From contig NZ_LMUO01000009.1 in the NCBI RefSeq assembly GCF_009765905.1, positions 349,941-413,940 on the forward strand: a DNA stretch of 64,000 bases, in the 5' to 3' direction. The notes under the pieces were generated by a model, which searched no databases, had not been told where the DNA came from, and saw nothing but the letters and a program-made list of their open reading frames with translations. Positions 8,319-17,040 of the stretch are shown here, one piece after another; positions within the stretch are counted from its first letter, which is position 1; each line of letters opens with the position of its first letter. The stretch comes from Mucilaginibacter sp. L196. GTDB taxonomy: Bacteria; Bacteroidota; Bacteroidia; Sphingobacteriales; Sphingobacteriaceae. The position numbers and the translations under genes were made by a program.

Positions 8319-8947
8319 TTTGTTTGAGTTTGTTCTTTTTTTAAATCTTCCAGTATTTTTTTTGTGATCTTGAAGTCGGTATGCTGATACGCGCGCATGC
8401 CTAATTTCTTGGCCGCAAGCGCAAACATTTTCCTATCGTCAAAATATACACATTCCTGTGGTTGAGCCATTGCTATGCCCATTGCTAACTTAAATATAGC
8501 GGGATCAGGTTTACGGATTTTGACTTCGCACGAAGAAACAAACGCGTCGAATACATCGTGCAGTTTGAATTTTTTAACGCGATAGTCGTTCAGTTCCTTG
8601 CCCTCGTTATTGATGGCAATTATTCTGAAACCACAATCCTTTTTCCATTCTTTTAACCAAGCCAGCATGTCAGGTAATTCTATTGATTGCTCGAACATGA
8701 AGTTCTTAAAATCTTCGCGCGTAAAATCGCGCGGATGATTAAAAACTACCGTGTCCAGGTATTCGTCAAGGTCAACACCAGCCGCTTCGTACACATTAAA
8801 AATAAAGGTGTGCAGTTCTTTAACCTCGTTATAATCGAGCCCGAATTTTCTTGCCGCTTCCTCGCGGGATTCGTGGCCCCAGCCATTGGTAAGCAAAATG
8901 CCCCCAATGTCAAAAAACAGGAATTTTATGGCTAATGTCTCCACCAA
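8315..8947 (-). CDS. HAD-superfamily hydrolase (HAD-IA-like)
   Basis: 210 aa. Motif I is FFDIGGILL, the D-x-G-G variant of the nucleophile motif; motif II has Asn (INNEG); motif III is KIRKPDPAIF; motif IV is YFDDRK. A helical cap lies between motifs I and II. This suggests a small phosphatase acting on sugar phosphates or a damaged metabolite of the surrounding pathway, but the substrate is unknown. No ATG is near the 5' end: the start is TTG at 8947 or GTG at 8944, two to five bases after the tal stop. It overlaps gnd by four bases, so it is embedded in the operon. Confidence 0.85.
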   Translation of the reverse strand: MVETLAIKFLFFDIGGILLTNGWGHESREEAARKFGLDYNEVKELHTFIFNVYEAAGVDLDEYLDTVVFNHPRDFTREDFKNFMFEQSIELPDMLAWLKEWKKDCGFRIIAINNEGKELNDYRVKKFKLHDVFDAFVSSCEVKIRKPDPAIFKLAMGIAMAQPQECVYFDDRKMFALAAKKLGMRAYQHTDFKITKKILEDLKKEQTQTK

Positions 8948-8949
8948 GA

Positions 8950-10041
8950 TTATTTATTTTTTTGATCCTCGATAGCTTGTAACAGTTTTTCGAAAGGTTT
9001 GTTAAATTTATCAATACCCTCGTCTTCTAATTGCTGGGTGATCTGGTCGATATCGATACCTGCTTTTTTAATTCTGTCTAAAGTTTCGGTTGCTTTATCC
9101 AAACCTTGCTCTAATGTATTGGCAGCAATACCATGATCAGCAAATGCTAAAATAGTTTCCAAAGGAACGGTATCAACAGTATCAGGGCCGATCAAAGCTT
9201 CAACATATTTGGTATCTTTAAATGCAGGGTTTTTGCTGCTGGTACTTGCCCATAGCAAACGTTGCGGTTGAGCGCCTGCTGCTGCTAGTTTTTCCCAACG
9301 TGGGCCGCTGAATACTCTTTTGTAAATCTCGTATGCTTTTTTTGCTGACGCGATAGCAACTTCGCCTTTCAGGTCACCTAAACCTTTTTCGTCAAGTAAT
9401 GGATCAACCAAAACATCAATACGGCTTAAGAAAAAGCTAGCTACCGATGATATGTGAGCGATTTTGTGGCCTGCTGCCAAATGATCTTCTAAACCTGAGA
9501 TATAAGCTTCGGTTACTGCTTCGTAACGAGGTAAGCCAAAAAGTAAAGTAACGTTGATGTTAATACCTTTTGCTATAGATTGGCGAATTGCCGCTAAACC
9601 TGGTTGTGTTCCAGGGATTTTGATCATTACGTTTTTGCGGGCAACTTCTTTCCAAAGTTTTTCTGCCTGATCAGCCGTTTCTTTAGTTTTTAATGCTAAA
9701 AATGGAGATACCTCTAAACTTACATAACCATCTTCAGCTTTTGATTCGTTGTATACGCCTTCAAACAATGCTGTAGCATTTTGAATATCCTTTACCGCAA
9801 GACCAAAAAAGATCTCTTCGTTATCAGTATGCGTTTTTGCCAGTTCAACAATATCCTTGTCATAATCGGTACCGCTGGTTATAGCCTTCTCGAAAATTGC
9901 CGGGTTTGAGGTTACACCTCTGATGCCTTCTTCGTCGATAAGTTTTTGCAAGTTACCTGATGCAATAATTTCGCGATCTATAAAATCCAGCCAGATGCTT
10001 TGACCAAAGCTGTGTATTTGTTTTACTTTGTTAGTTTCCAT
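8950..10041 (-). CDS. tal: Transaldolase, long (type 2-like) form
   Basis: 363 aa, longer than E. coli TalB and like the cyanobacterial/actinobacterial class. It transfers dihydroxyacetone units between sedoheptulose-7-P and glyceraldehyde-3-P. Motifs are GVTSNPAIFEKAI (residues 42-54), the Schiff-base Lys141 in MIKIPGTQPGL, and NVTLLFGLPRYEAV. It follows rpiA after 97 bases and precedes the HAD gene by two bases. The end matches the family, with no added phosphoglucose isomerase domain. Confidence 0.96.
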   Translation of the reverse strand: METNKVKQIHSFGQSIWLDFIDREIIASGNLQKLIDEEGIRGVTSNPAIFEKAITSGTDYDKDIVELAKTHTDNEEIFFGLAVKDIQNATALFEGVYNESKAEDGYVSLEVSPFLALKTKETADQAEKLWKEVARKNVMIKIPGTQPGLAAIRQSIAKGININVTLLFGLPRYEAVTEAYISGLEDHLAAGHKIAHISSVASFFLSRIDVLVDPLLDEKGLGDLKGEVAIASAKKAYEIYKRVFSGPRWEKLAAAGAQPQRLLWASTSSKNPAFKDTKYVEALIGPDTVDTVPLETILAFADHGIAANTLEQGLDKATETLDRIKKAGIDIDQITQQLEDEGIDKFNKPFEKLLQAIEDQKNK

Positions 10042-10138
10042 TATGAATATATGTATTAATTAATTAGTGCTTTTTTGTGTATTTAGCGTCAATAAGTGTA
10101 CCACCTATTTGTGCCGTCTGTAGGCTAATGTCATATTT

Positions 10139-10837
10139 TTAAGCCATTAAAATCTCTACATTGTAATTTATAAATAAGCCGCTTTCAATTACCCCGGTTA
10201 TTGATTTTATAGCCTGCTCCATATCCTTACCAATATTATGAAAACGTGCATCCAAAATCAAGTTACCATTTTCGGTAATAATAGGGCCGTCTTTACCTTT
10301 TGCCGGCCTTAACTGTAATTCACTTACACCTAGTTTTTTTAGTTCTTCTTCTACATGCAGTAAGGCCGTAGGGAAAACCTCTATAGGTACCGGGAAATTA
10401 ATGCCAAGCTTTTTTACCAGCTTACTGTCATCAACAATAATATAATTTTTAGGGCTTGAGCTGATGAGCAGTTTCTCTTTGAACATAGCGCCACCTCTGC
10501 CTTTAATTAAACTTTTGTCGGGATCAACCTCATCGGCACCATCAAACAACCAATCGGGTTTGTTTTCGAAAAGGGTAGTTAATGGGATGCCAAGCTTGGC
10601 GCAAAACAGCGAAATTTCAATCGAGGTTGGTATAGCTTTCACCTTTAACCCTTCCTCTTTTATCCGTTTCGCAATAGCTATCAGCGCTACATAAACTGTT
10701 GAACCTGAACCTACGCCTAATATATCGCCATCTTTAACCCTGATGGCAATTTCATCAGCAACCTTTTGTTTTCCTTCAAGGTTGATAATGGTTCCTGACC
10801 ATTCAAGGGTATTAAGTATGTCGCTTTGCCAGTTCAT
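10139..10837 (-). CDS. rpiA: Ribose-5-phosphate isomerase A
   Basis: 232 aa. It interconverts ribose-5-P and ribulose-5-P. Visible motifs are GVGSGSTV (41-48), DGADEVDPD (from residue 99) and KGRGGAMFKEKLL (from residue 112), which hold the phosphate-binding loop and catalytic acid of RpiA. The spacer to tkt holds a palindromic repeat. An unrelated isomerase, RpiB, is encoded at 52255-52692, so the organism has both types. Confidence 0.96.
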   Translation of the reverse strand: MNWQSDILNTLEWSGTIINLEGKQKVADEIAIRVKDGDILGVGSGSTVYVALIAIAKRIKEEGLKVKAIPTSIEISLFCAKLGIPLTTLFENKPDWLFDGADEVDPDKSLIKGRGGAMFKEKLLISSSPKNYIIVDDSKLVKKLGINFPVPIEVFPTALLHVEEELKKLGVSELQLRPAKGKDGPIITENGNLILDARFHNIGKDMEQAIKSITGVIESGLFINYNVEILMA

Positions 10838-10841
10838 TGTT

Positions 10842-10941
10842 TAGTATCGAGTATTTAGTATTAAGTAGCAAGACTTTTTATAACATATAATAGCAAGTAT
10901 TAAGCAGCATGTCTTGCTACTCGATACTTGCTACTAAGTAC
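10842..10941. repeat. Palindromic repeat (family F) between tkt and rpiA
   Basis: Imperfect arms built on AGTATCGAGTATTTAGTA / TACTCGATACTTGCTACT with an inner AGTAGCAAGAC / GTCTTGCTACT pair fill the whole gap. It is transcribed between the two genes and could form a long hairpin that lowers rpiA expression relative to tkt. Confidence 0.75.
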
Positions 10942-10944
10942 TTT

Positions 10945-12954
10945 CTATAATAAAGCTTTCGCTCTTTTAACTACGTTATCAACAGTAAAGCCGAAGTGTT
11001 TGTATAGCTCTTCTGCCGGTGCGGATTCACCAAAGGTTTCCATACCTAACATATCGCCTTCGTCGGTAGTGTATTTATGCCATCCCATTGGTGATGCCAT
11101 TTCAACAGCTAAACGTTTACGATAAGCTTTCGGGAAAACCGACTCTTTGTAAGCGGCACTCTGTTTTTCAAATAATTCCCATGATGGCATGCTTACCACA
11201 CGGGTTGAAATACCTTCTGCTTCCAGTTTAACCTGAGCTTCCATAATTAAAGAAACTTCAGAACCAGTTGCCATTAAAATCAAATCAGGATTTTTGCTGG
11301 CTTCTGATAACACATAAGCGCCTTTTGCAAGGTTGGTTGCTTTTCCATATTTATCCTGATCAAGGATTGGTAAGCCCTGACGGGTGAATACTAATACAAC
11401 CGGGCCATCTTTGTGCTCAACAGCTGTTTTCCATGCCTGTACAGTTTCGTTTGCATCAGCAGGGCGAATAACTGTTATGCGTGGGATAGAACGTAATGAT
11501 GCTAATTGCTCAACCGGTTGGTGAGTAGTACCATCCTCGCCTAAACCAATACTATCGTGTGTATAAACAAAGATCGGGCTTATTTTCATGATGGATGCCA
11601 AACGGATTGGCGGGCGCATGTACTCAGAGAACATCAGGAACGTTGCGCCGAAAGGAATAACACCTGCTGTTAAAGCCATACCATTCATTGCGGCACCCAT
11701 AGCATGCTCGCGTATACCGAAGTGGAAGTTACGACCAGCTCTGCTTTCAGAGGTGAAAGAATCGAAATTCTTTAAGTTAGTTTCGGTTGATGGTGCCAAA
11801 TCGGCAGCGCCGCCAATTAAATATGGGATCTTTTCAGCAAGTGCATTTAGTGCTTTACCTGATGCTACACGTGTTGCCACTTTAGGATCAGATGCTTTAA
11901 ATACAGGTAATGAATCTGCCCAGCCTTTTGGTAATTCGCCTTTAACAGCTGTTTCATACTCTGCTGCAAGCTCAGGGTATTGTGCTTTATAATCGGCAAA
12001 TAATTTATTCCATTTAGCTTCGGTATCTTCACCTCTTGAACCGACTTTGTGGTAGTATTCTAACACTTCGGCAGGTACGTTGAATGATTTATCCGGATCG
12101 AAACCAAAAAACTCTTTTACTAATTTAATCTCATCAGCGCCAAGTGGTGAACCGTGTGATCCTGCTGTTCCTGCCTTGTTAGGGCTGCCATAAGCGATCA
12201 GCGAACGCACGCGGATTAATGATGGTTTTTGTGTTTCTGCTTTTGCGTTTGTAAGCGCTAATTCTAAAGCATGTACATCGTTAACATCAGCAACTTCTTG
12301 TACGTGCCATCCGTATGCACGGAAACGCGCGCTTACATCTTCGTTAAATGTGATGTCGGTTGCACCTTCGATAGAGATGTGGTTATCATCATATAAATAA
12401 ATGATGTTACCTAGCTCCAGATGACCAGCTAATGAAGCTGCTTCTGAAGTTACACCTTCCATCATATCGCCATCGCTGGTGATCGCATAGATATGATAAT
12501 TGAAAAGGTCGAAACCTGGTTTGTTGTAACGTGCTGCTAAATGTTTTTGCGCGATAGCAAAACCTACGCCATTTGCAAAACCCTGGCCTAAAGGACCAGT
12601 TGTTACATCAATGCCCGGGCACAAGCCATATTCAGGGTGACCGGCAGTTTTACTGTTTAACTGGCGGAAATTTTTAATATCATCCAGGGATAAATCGTAT
12701 CCGGTAAGGTATAAAAAGTTGTATTGTAATATACAGGCATGTCCGCACGACAAAATGAACCTGTCGCGGTTTGCCCAATGTGGGTTTTTAGGATTATAGT
12801 TCATGAACTCTTTCCAAAGTACGTGGCCCATTGGCGCAAGGGCCATGGCAGTACCCGGGTGTCCTGAATTTGCTTTTTGTACAGCATCTGCTGATAAAAT
12901 ACGAACTGTATTTATGCCCAGTTCCTCAATGCTTGGGATTGCTATTGTATCCAT
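10945..12954 (-). CDS. tkt: Transketolase
   Basis: 669 aa, a complete TPP enzyme. It moves two-carbon ketol units in the non-oxidative pentose phosphate pathway. The N-terminal PP domain has GHPGTAMALAPM (31-42), and the thiamine/Mg motif starts at SDGDMMEG (160-167) and ends near DDN191. The Pyr domain carries GIREHAMGAAMNG and HDSIGLGEDGTTHQPVEQ. It is the second gene of the block, 45 bases after ppgK. Codons and length are ordinary. Confidence 0.98.
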   Translation of the reverse strand: MDTIAIPSIEELGINTVRILSADAVQKANSGHPGTAMALAPMGHVLWKEFMNYNPKNPHWANRDRFILSCGHACILQYNFLYLTGYDLSLDDIKNFRQLNSKTAGHPEYGLCPGIDVTTGPLGQGFANGVGFAIAQKHLAARYNKPGFDLFNYHIYAITSDGDMMEGVTSEAASLAGHLELGNIIYLYDDNHISIEGATDITFNEDVSARFRAYGWHVQEVADVNDVHALELALTNAKAETQKPSLIRVRSLIAYGSPNKAGTAGSHGSPLGADEIKLVKEFFGFDPDKSFNVPAEVLEYYHKVGSRGEDTEAKWNKLFADYKAQYPELAAEYETAVKGELPKGWADSLPVFKASDPKVATRVASGKALNALAEKIPYLIGGAADLAPSTETNLKNFDSFTSESRAGRNFHFGIREHAMGAAMNGMALTAGVIPFGATFLMFSEYMRPPIRLASIMKISPIFVYTHDSIGLGEDGTTHQPVEQLASLRSIPRITVIRPADANETVQAWKTAVEHKDGPVVLVFTRQGLPILDQDKYGKATNLAKGAYVLSEASKNPDLILMATGSEVSLIMEAQVKLEAEGISTRVVSMPSWELFEKQSAAYKESVFPKAYRKRLAVEMASPMGWHKYTTDEGDMLGMETFGESAPAEELYKHFGFTVDNVVKRAKALL

Positions 12955-12999
12955 TTTTTAAAATATATAGTAGTATTATTAGGTTGCTTTATAAATTCC

Positions 13000-13743
13000 C
13001 TATGCCGAAGGGTTTGCTGTTTTAGTATTATGTTCCAATGTCCATAGTCTCGAGCCGCCTTTTATGCCGTCTTCGTTGGTGACAATTTTCATGTTATCAT
13101 CCAGTTTGAATGTCAGTTTCTCCGCATTACCGCCGCCTATATATAAAGTGTCGTAATTGAATACTGTTTTCAAAACTTCAAAAACTTTCTCCATGCGTTT
13201 GTTCCACTTCTTTTTGCCGTCTCTTTCAAGCGCTTTTTCGCCTATGTACTCGTCGTAATTTTCTTTTTTTGAAATAGGGTGATGCGATACCTCTAAATGC
13301 GGTAATAAACGGCCATCCATTAATAGGGCAGTACCAAAACCTGTACCTAAAGTAAGCACCATTTCAAAACCCTTACCGCTAACTACACCTAAGCCCTGCA
13401 TGTCGGCATCATTTACTACTTTGGTGGGTTTGCCTAATTCTTGGGTTAATCTTTCAGCAAAGTCAACGTCTTTCCAATCTTCCGTACCTAAATTAGGCGC
13501 TGTTTTTATTACACCGTCGCGTACATACCCTGGAAATCCAACTGAAACGTGATCGTAATCAGGAAAAGCTGATACCAGTTTTTTAATAGAAGCGATAACA
13601 TTCTCCGGGTTTGACGGTATTGGGGTTATGACTTTATCATAAGTTTTTTGCAATTCGCCTTTGTCATTAAGGATGGTTGCTTTAATATGGGAGCCTCCAA
13701 TATCAATTGAAAGGATTTTAACAATGGCAGAAGTGTTTTTCAT
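13000..13743 (-). CDS. ppgK: Polyphosphate-glucokinase-like ROK kinase
   Basis: 247 aa, short for ROK kinases and typical of polyphosphate glucokinases. The N-terminal phosphate motif is SIDIGGSHIKATI; the catalytic Asp is in VVNDADMQGLG; LTLGTGFGTALLMDG is the second phosphate loop; KKKWNKRMEKVFEVL and LYIGGGNA are PPGK-like. It would make glucose-6-phosphate from glucose with polyphosphate or ATP. As first gene of the block it feeds zwf directly. Use of polyphosphate is inferred from family resemblance only. Confidence 0.85.
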   Translation of the reverse strand: MKNTSAIVKILSIDIGGSHIKATILNDKGELQKTYDKVITPIPSNPENVIASIKKLVSAFPDYDHVSVGFPGYVRDGVIKTAPNLGTEDWKDVDFAERLTQELGKPTKVVNDADMQGLGVVSGKGFEMVLTLGTGFGTALLMDGRLLPHLEVSHHPISKKENYDEYIGEKALERDGKKKWNKRMEKVFEVLKTVFNYDTLYIGGGNAEKLTFKLDDNMKIVTNEDGIKGGSRLWTLEHNTKTANPSA

Positions 13744-13953
13744 TTAAGAAAAGGTTGATAAACAAAATATATATCAGGTGGGCAGTTAACGAGACCCAAA
13801 TATCACACTTTTAATAATAAATCATTACTAAAAATGATATTATTTGCACAGGCAAATAAACACTATTAGAATACAATAGTGGTGATTTTGTTTTTCTTAA
13901 GATAAAATGTACAGGTTTTTTACAAAGGAATTGCAAAAAAAGAGTAATCAGCA

Positions 13954-13988
13954 TTTAAATAAACGCTGAACGAAAGATTGGTTAATCC
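13954..13988. repeat. Left copy of a 35-bp direct repeat
   Basis: TTTAAATAAACGCTGAACGA followed by AGATTG-like sequence. It matches 14138-14172 at 31 of 35 positions. The two copies bracket the family A palindrome. Confidence 0.7.
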
Positions 13989-14018
13989 GAAGGAACTGTT
14001 TGAAAATAATAAAACTAT

Positions 14019-14131
14019 CGTCATTGCGAGCGATAGCGCGGCAATCTCTATATTTTACAGAACTGCTCTGCAGGTTCAATACCTTTTTAACCGCCTTGCC
14101 TATGTAAAGATTGCTTCGTACAGCAATGACG
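14019..14131. repeat. Palindromic repeat family A, copy 1
   Basis: Ends are CGTCATTGCGAG and CAGCAATGACG; inner arms are GCAATCTCTATATTTTACAG and the related TATGTAAAGATTGC. Its reverse complement is very similar along its length to the copy at 52746-52860. Confidence 0.85.
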
Positions 14132-14137
14132 TTTGTT

Positions 14138-14172
14138 TTTAAATAAACGCTGAACGAGAGATTGTTTACCCC
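14138..14172. repeat. Right copy of the 35-bp direct repeat
   Basis: Begins TTTAAATAAACGCTGAACGA like the left copy, then GAGATTGTTTACCCC. The first 20 bases are identical in both copies. Confidence 0.7.
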
Positions 14173-14187
14173 AAGAAAAATAGAGAA

Positions 14188-14469
14188 CTAAAATTTAAGA
14201 TTAGTTTTAACCCAGGTTTGAACTTCTTCCTGGGCACTAATATCTGCGGGTAGCTGGTCATGAATTAATTTTTCAATTTTGTTGCCGGTGTTGGCAAAAC
14301 GGTAGTCCCAAAGAATCATTAAACGGTTTATCAGGTAAACCATTTCGTTACCTTCTTCTTTATCAAATGGCGTTGCATCCGGTTTTCCGTATACATGCGG
14401 ATCGTTATGGGGATAAGCGCTCCATTTGTAATCGGAATAATGCAAATTTCTTTTTGAGAACAAAATCAT
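14188..14469 (-). CDS. Hypothetical protein, 93 aa
   Basis: A small soluble protein beginning MILFSKRNLHYSDYKWSAYP and rich in Trp, Tyr and Asp. No signal peptide, membrane helix or known motif is seen. The composition is protein-like and codon use resembles its neighbours, so it is probably real. The C-terminus (EEVQTWVKTNLKF) looks like an amphipathic helix. I do not recognise a family. Confidence 0.55.
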   Translation of the reverse strand: MILFSKRNLHYSDYKWSAYPHNDPHVYGKPDATPFDKEEGNEMVYLINRLMILWDYRFANTGNKIEKLIHDQLPADISAQEEVQTWVKTNLKF

Positions 14470-14597
14470 ATAAGTACCGGATTTTTCTAAAGGTACTTAT
14501 AATTAATGGGTTTAAGGGGCCGATTTGAGCGTTTAATATACAATTTAGTACGGATGCTATTTAATCATCAACCTTTAATTTTGATATAAACAAAAAA

Positions 14598-14619
14598 GGT
14601 GATACTGGTAAGTATCGCC
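14598..14619 (-). terminator. Intrinsic terminator of the DUF6515 gene
   Basis: GGTGATAC / GTATCGCC form an 8-bp stem with one G-U pair. On the minus strand TTTTTTG follows, 22 bases after the stop codon. Confidence 0.75.
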
Positions 14620-14640
14620 CTAAAATATTATTTGATTGTA

Positions 14641-15654
14641 TTAGTTGCTTGTTTGATCGGGTTGGTTCTGATCATCGTCTTCAGGTAAGCCTACAATTTT
14701 GTAGGTTTTATTGCCATTTTGATCTACCTGTGCCTTGTAATAAATGCCATCAGGAGAAAGGTATAGCTTATCACCATTAACGCTAATCTTTCTGCAATTA
14801 GGCGGCAGCTGGTTAACGATGTCGCCAATTTGCGGAGTCGGAGGAGTATTATCAACCGACGGGTCATCGGTAGTATTTAACTCGCCATCTTTACCTGCAA
14901 CCTGGTAGCTTAGTGTGCCATCATCTTTAGTTATCGGTGCATAGTAAACACCATCAGCCTCATAATATTGCTGGCCATTAATTACAATTGATTGCGCATT
15001 TGATGGTAATGTAGTTACTTCGGCGCCTACAGGGGGTTCAACAACGGTATATTGGTCGTTATCAAACTGATAAAACAAACCGCCGCTGTAAAAATATTGG
15101 TCATTACCATAATAAAACGGATAATAGCCATAAGGCAAAATACCTATGCTAAACCCAAGCCTTGGCGCATAGTATGAGCCATAATAACCATGGTTATAGT
15201 GATAATAGGTATTGCCACGCGCGGTAAAGCCTGCACGCACACTTACGCCGCCTGAAAAACCACTGTTGTGGGTACGGCCATAGTATGAACCTTGGGTAGA
15301 ACCCGCAGACGGACGATAACCTCGCGCCGTTGATCCTGATTGGGTGTTGGCTGGCACATGGCCGCTGTATTGCCTTGTTTGTGTTATACCGTTAGTGCTT
15401 CTTTGTGTAGTAGTTTGGCGGTTATTATTATAGTTGCGTTGGCCTGCATTGCTTCGTTGCGGGCTAGCCGTATTGGTACGAGGAGTGAAACTCCTGGCTG
15501 GGGCGCTTTGCGGAGCAGAGCGTTGAGGTGCAGGGCGTGAATTGCCACCACCACCACCGCCATCTCGATGCTGAGCATTTGCAGGTAAGCTTAAAGCCAA
15601 ACCTGTCATAACGGCTAATGCCGAATATGATAATGATTTAATTATGTTTTTCAT
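14641..15654 (-). CDS. Secreted DUF6515-like protein with low-complexity N-terminal half
   Basis: 337 aa with a cleavable signal peptide ending ALSLPANA. Residues ~30-130 are Ser/Thr/Asn/Gln/Arg-rich and probably disordered. A Tyr/Gly-rich stretch (~135-200) is followed by two repeats of the type PPVGAEVTTLPSNAQSIVIN...YYEADGVYYAP and PPNCRKISVNGDKLYLSPDG, characteristic of DUF6515. It is probably exported to the periplasm or cell surface. The role is unknown. It is monocistronic, with a terminator just downstream. Confidence 0.75.
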   Translation of the reverse strand: MKNIIKSLSYSALAVMTGLALSLPANAQHRDGGGGGGNSRPAPQRSAPQSAPARSFTPRTNTASPQRSNAGQRNYNNNRQTTTQRSTNGITQTRQYSGHVPANTQSGSTARGYRPSAGSTQGSYYGRTHNSGFSGGVSVRAGFTARGNTYYHYNHGYYGSYYAPRLGFSIGILPYGYYPFYYGNDQYFYSGGLFYQFDNDQYTVVEPPVGAEVTTLPSNAQSIVINGQQYYEADGVYYAPITKDDGTLSYQVAGKDGELNTTDDPSVDNTPPTPQIGDIVNQLPPNCRKISVNGDKLYLSPDGIYYKAQVDQNGNKTYKIVGLPEDDDQNQPDQTSN

Positions 15655-15829
15655 GACGAGTAAGATTTATATAGCTGCACATCTATATGATGTATAATAA
15701 TATAGACGAACAATTATATGAATAGTTTAACGCTTTATAAAACCATGCTAATTGGTTGCATTAAAATTATAAAATTAATGCTAATTATCAAACAGGTTAA
15801 CAAAACGAACTCGCCATGCTGTTTATTGC

Positions 15830-17029
15830 TTAAATGAACTGTAAGCCTGCAAAGTTTTTGTTGAGTACCAGGCTATTATCTACATTAAGCCATTTATCTA
15901 AAACGGTGGCGTAAACATCTCTAAAATCTATTTGGTATTTAAGATCACCATTATCAAGGGTTGAAAGATCGGGCGGGGGATTGTAAATACCGGCTTTTTT
16001 TAACTTTCCGCCATATAGCATAATGTTATTAGCTGTGCCGTGGTCGGTTCCGTTGCTGGCGTTTTGCTCTACACGGCGGCCAAATTCCGAGAAGGTCATC
16101 ACCAGCGTATCATCCAGTTTATTGGTCTGCTTTAAATCTTTTATGAACGCGGCCACGGCATCGCCATAAATTTTTAGTTGCCGGCCCTGCTGGCCTTGTT
16201 GCCCAACGTGTGTGTCAAACCCGCTAAGTGATACATAATAAACCCTGGTTTGCAAGCCTGAATTTATAAACTTTGATACTGTTTTTAGTTGATTGGCAAA
16301 TTGCGTAGCCGGGTATACCGCAGAGGTTTTATAAGTTTTGGATGTATTTTGGATATAATCTGCCGAAGAATAGGTTTCTATCATGGTTTTGTACAGATAG
16401 CCTAAATTGTCTTCATTTAGATGTTCAGAATTCTGACTGTGCACCAGGTCTTTAAAAAAGGGTTCACGAGTGGTTTGGAATAGCTTGTACGGGTCTTGTA
16501 CAGCGATGGCTTTCATTTTCGCGCCTTTCATAGCTAATGATAGGGTATCATCAACCTCAATAGCGGTGTAAGGGTTTTTGATGTTTTGGCAATTGGCATC
16601 CAGGTAACGGCCTATCCAGCCGTTGGTTAAAAACTGGTTGGAATCGCTGGCGGTTTGCCATATATCCATCGACCTGAAGTGAGAGCGATCTGGATTGGGA
16701 TAACCAACCGAATTGATAATGCTCATATAACCCTGATCGTAAATTTCTTTTAATGCCGATAGGTTAGGGTTAAAGGCTTGCATATCATCCAGAGGGATCA
16801 CATCGGTTTCTTTAATGGCGATGGTGTTGCGTTTTTGAAAATAAATATCGTTGCAATAAGGTACAATGGTGTTTAAACCATCGTTACCGCCCGAAAGCTG
16901 GATGATCACCAAGTTTTTATACCCGGTTAAGCCGCTCATGGCCATGGCTTCAAGCGGCTTTAAAAACGCAGGCACCATAAATGCGCCTGATACTAAAGCC
17001 GTGGTCCTTATAAAATCTCTTCTCCTCAT
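15830..17029 (-). CDS. DUF1501 (sulfatase-like) exported protein
   Basis: 399 aa. The N-terminus MRRRDFIRTTALVSGAF resembles a twin-arginine signal. The body has the DUF1501 pattern: NLVIIQLSGGNDGLNT, then SDSNQFLTNGWIGRYLD, SGFDTHVGQQGQQGRQL, MTFSEFGRRV and NGTDHGTANNIML, which suggests an alkaline-phosphatase/sulfatase-like metal centre. It pairs with a DUF1800 gene 11 bases upstream, a conserved arrangement in Bacteroidota and Planctomycetota. Function is unknown; export and a joint role with DUF1800 are inferred. TatC is encoded at 51349. Confidence 0.85.
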   Translation of the reverse strand: MRRRDFIRTTALVSGAFMVPAFLKPLEAMAMSGLTGYKNLVIIQLSGGNDGLNTIVPYCNDIYFQKRNTIAIKETDVIPLDDMQAFNPNLSALKEIYDQGYMSIINSVGYPNPDRSHFRSMDIWQTASDSNQFLTNGWIGRYLDANCQNIKNPYTAIEVDDTLSLAMKGAKMKAIAVQDPYKLFQTTREPFFKDLVHSQNSEHLNEDNLGYLYKTMIETYSSADYIQNTSKTYKTSAVYPATQFANQLKTVSKFINSGLQTRVYYVSLSGFDTHVGQQGQQGRQLKIYGDAVAAFIKDLKQTNKLDDTLVMTFSEFGRRVEQNASNGTDHGTANNIMLYGGKLKKAGIYNPPPDLSTLDNGDLKYQIDFRDVYATVLDKWLNVDNSLVLNKNFAGLQFI

Positions 17030-17040
17030 GATCCTGATAT

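Larger units (their letters stand above)
13744..14187. other. Gene-free spacer with a palindromic repeat and flanking direct repeats
   Basis: No credible coding sequence. It holds the presumed leader of ppgK, a family A palindrome (14019-14131) and a 35-bp imperfect direct repeat on each side of it (13954-13988 and 14138-14172). Confidence 0.7.

Noticed and set aside
13763..13800. Promoter of ppgK
   Set aside because: A TTTG and a TATATTTTG-like box are present on the minus strand, but the spacing is about 25 bases and the -7 is off by one, so it is not listed.
14019..14131. A CRISPR or IS element
   Set aside because: There is one palindrome with no regular spacers and no transposase gene; it is one of several dispersed hairpin copies.
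15340..15578. Antisense frames in the DUF6515 gene
   Set aside because: They arise from the low-complexity Ser/Thr/Arg-rich codons of the real gene.
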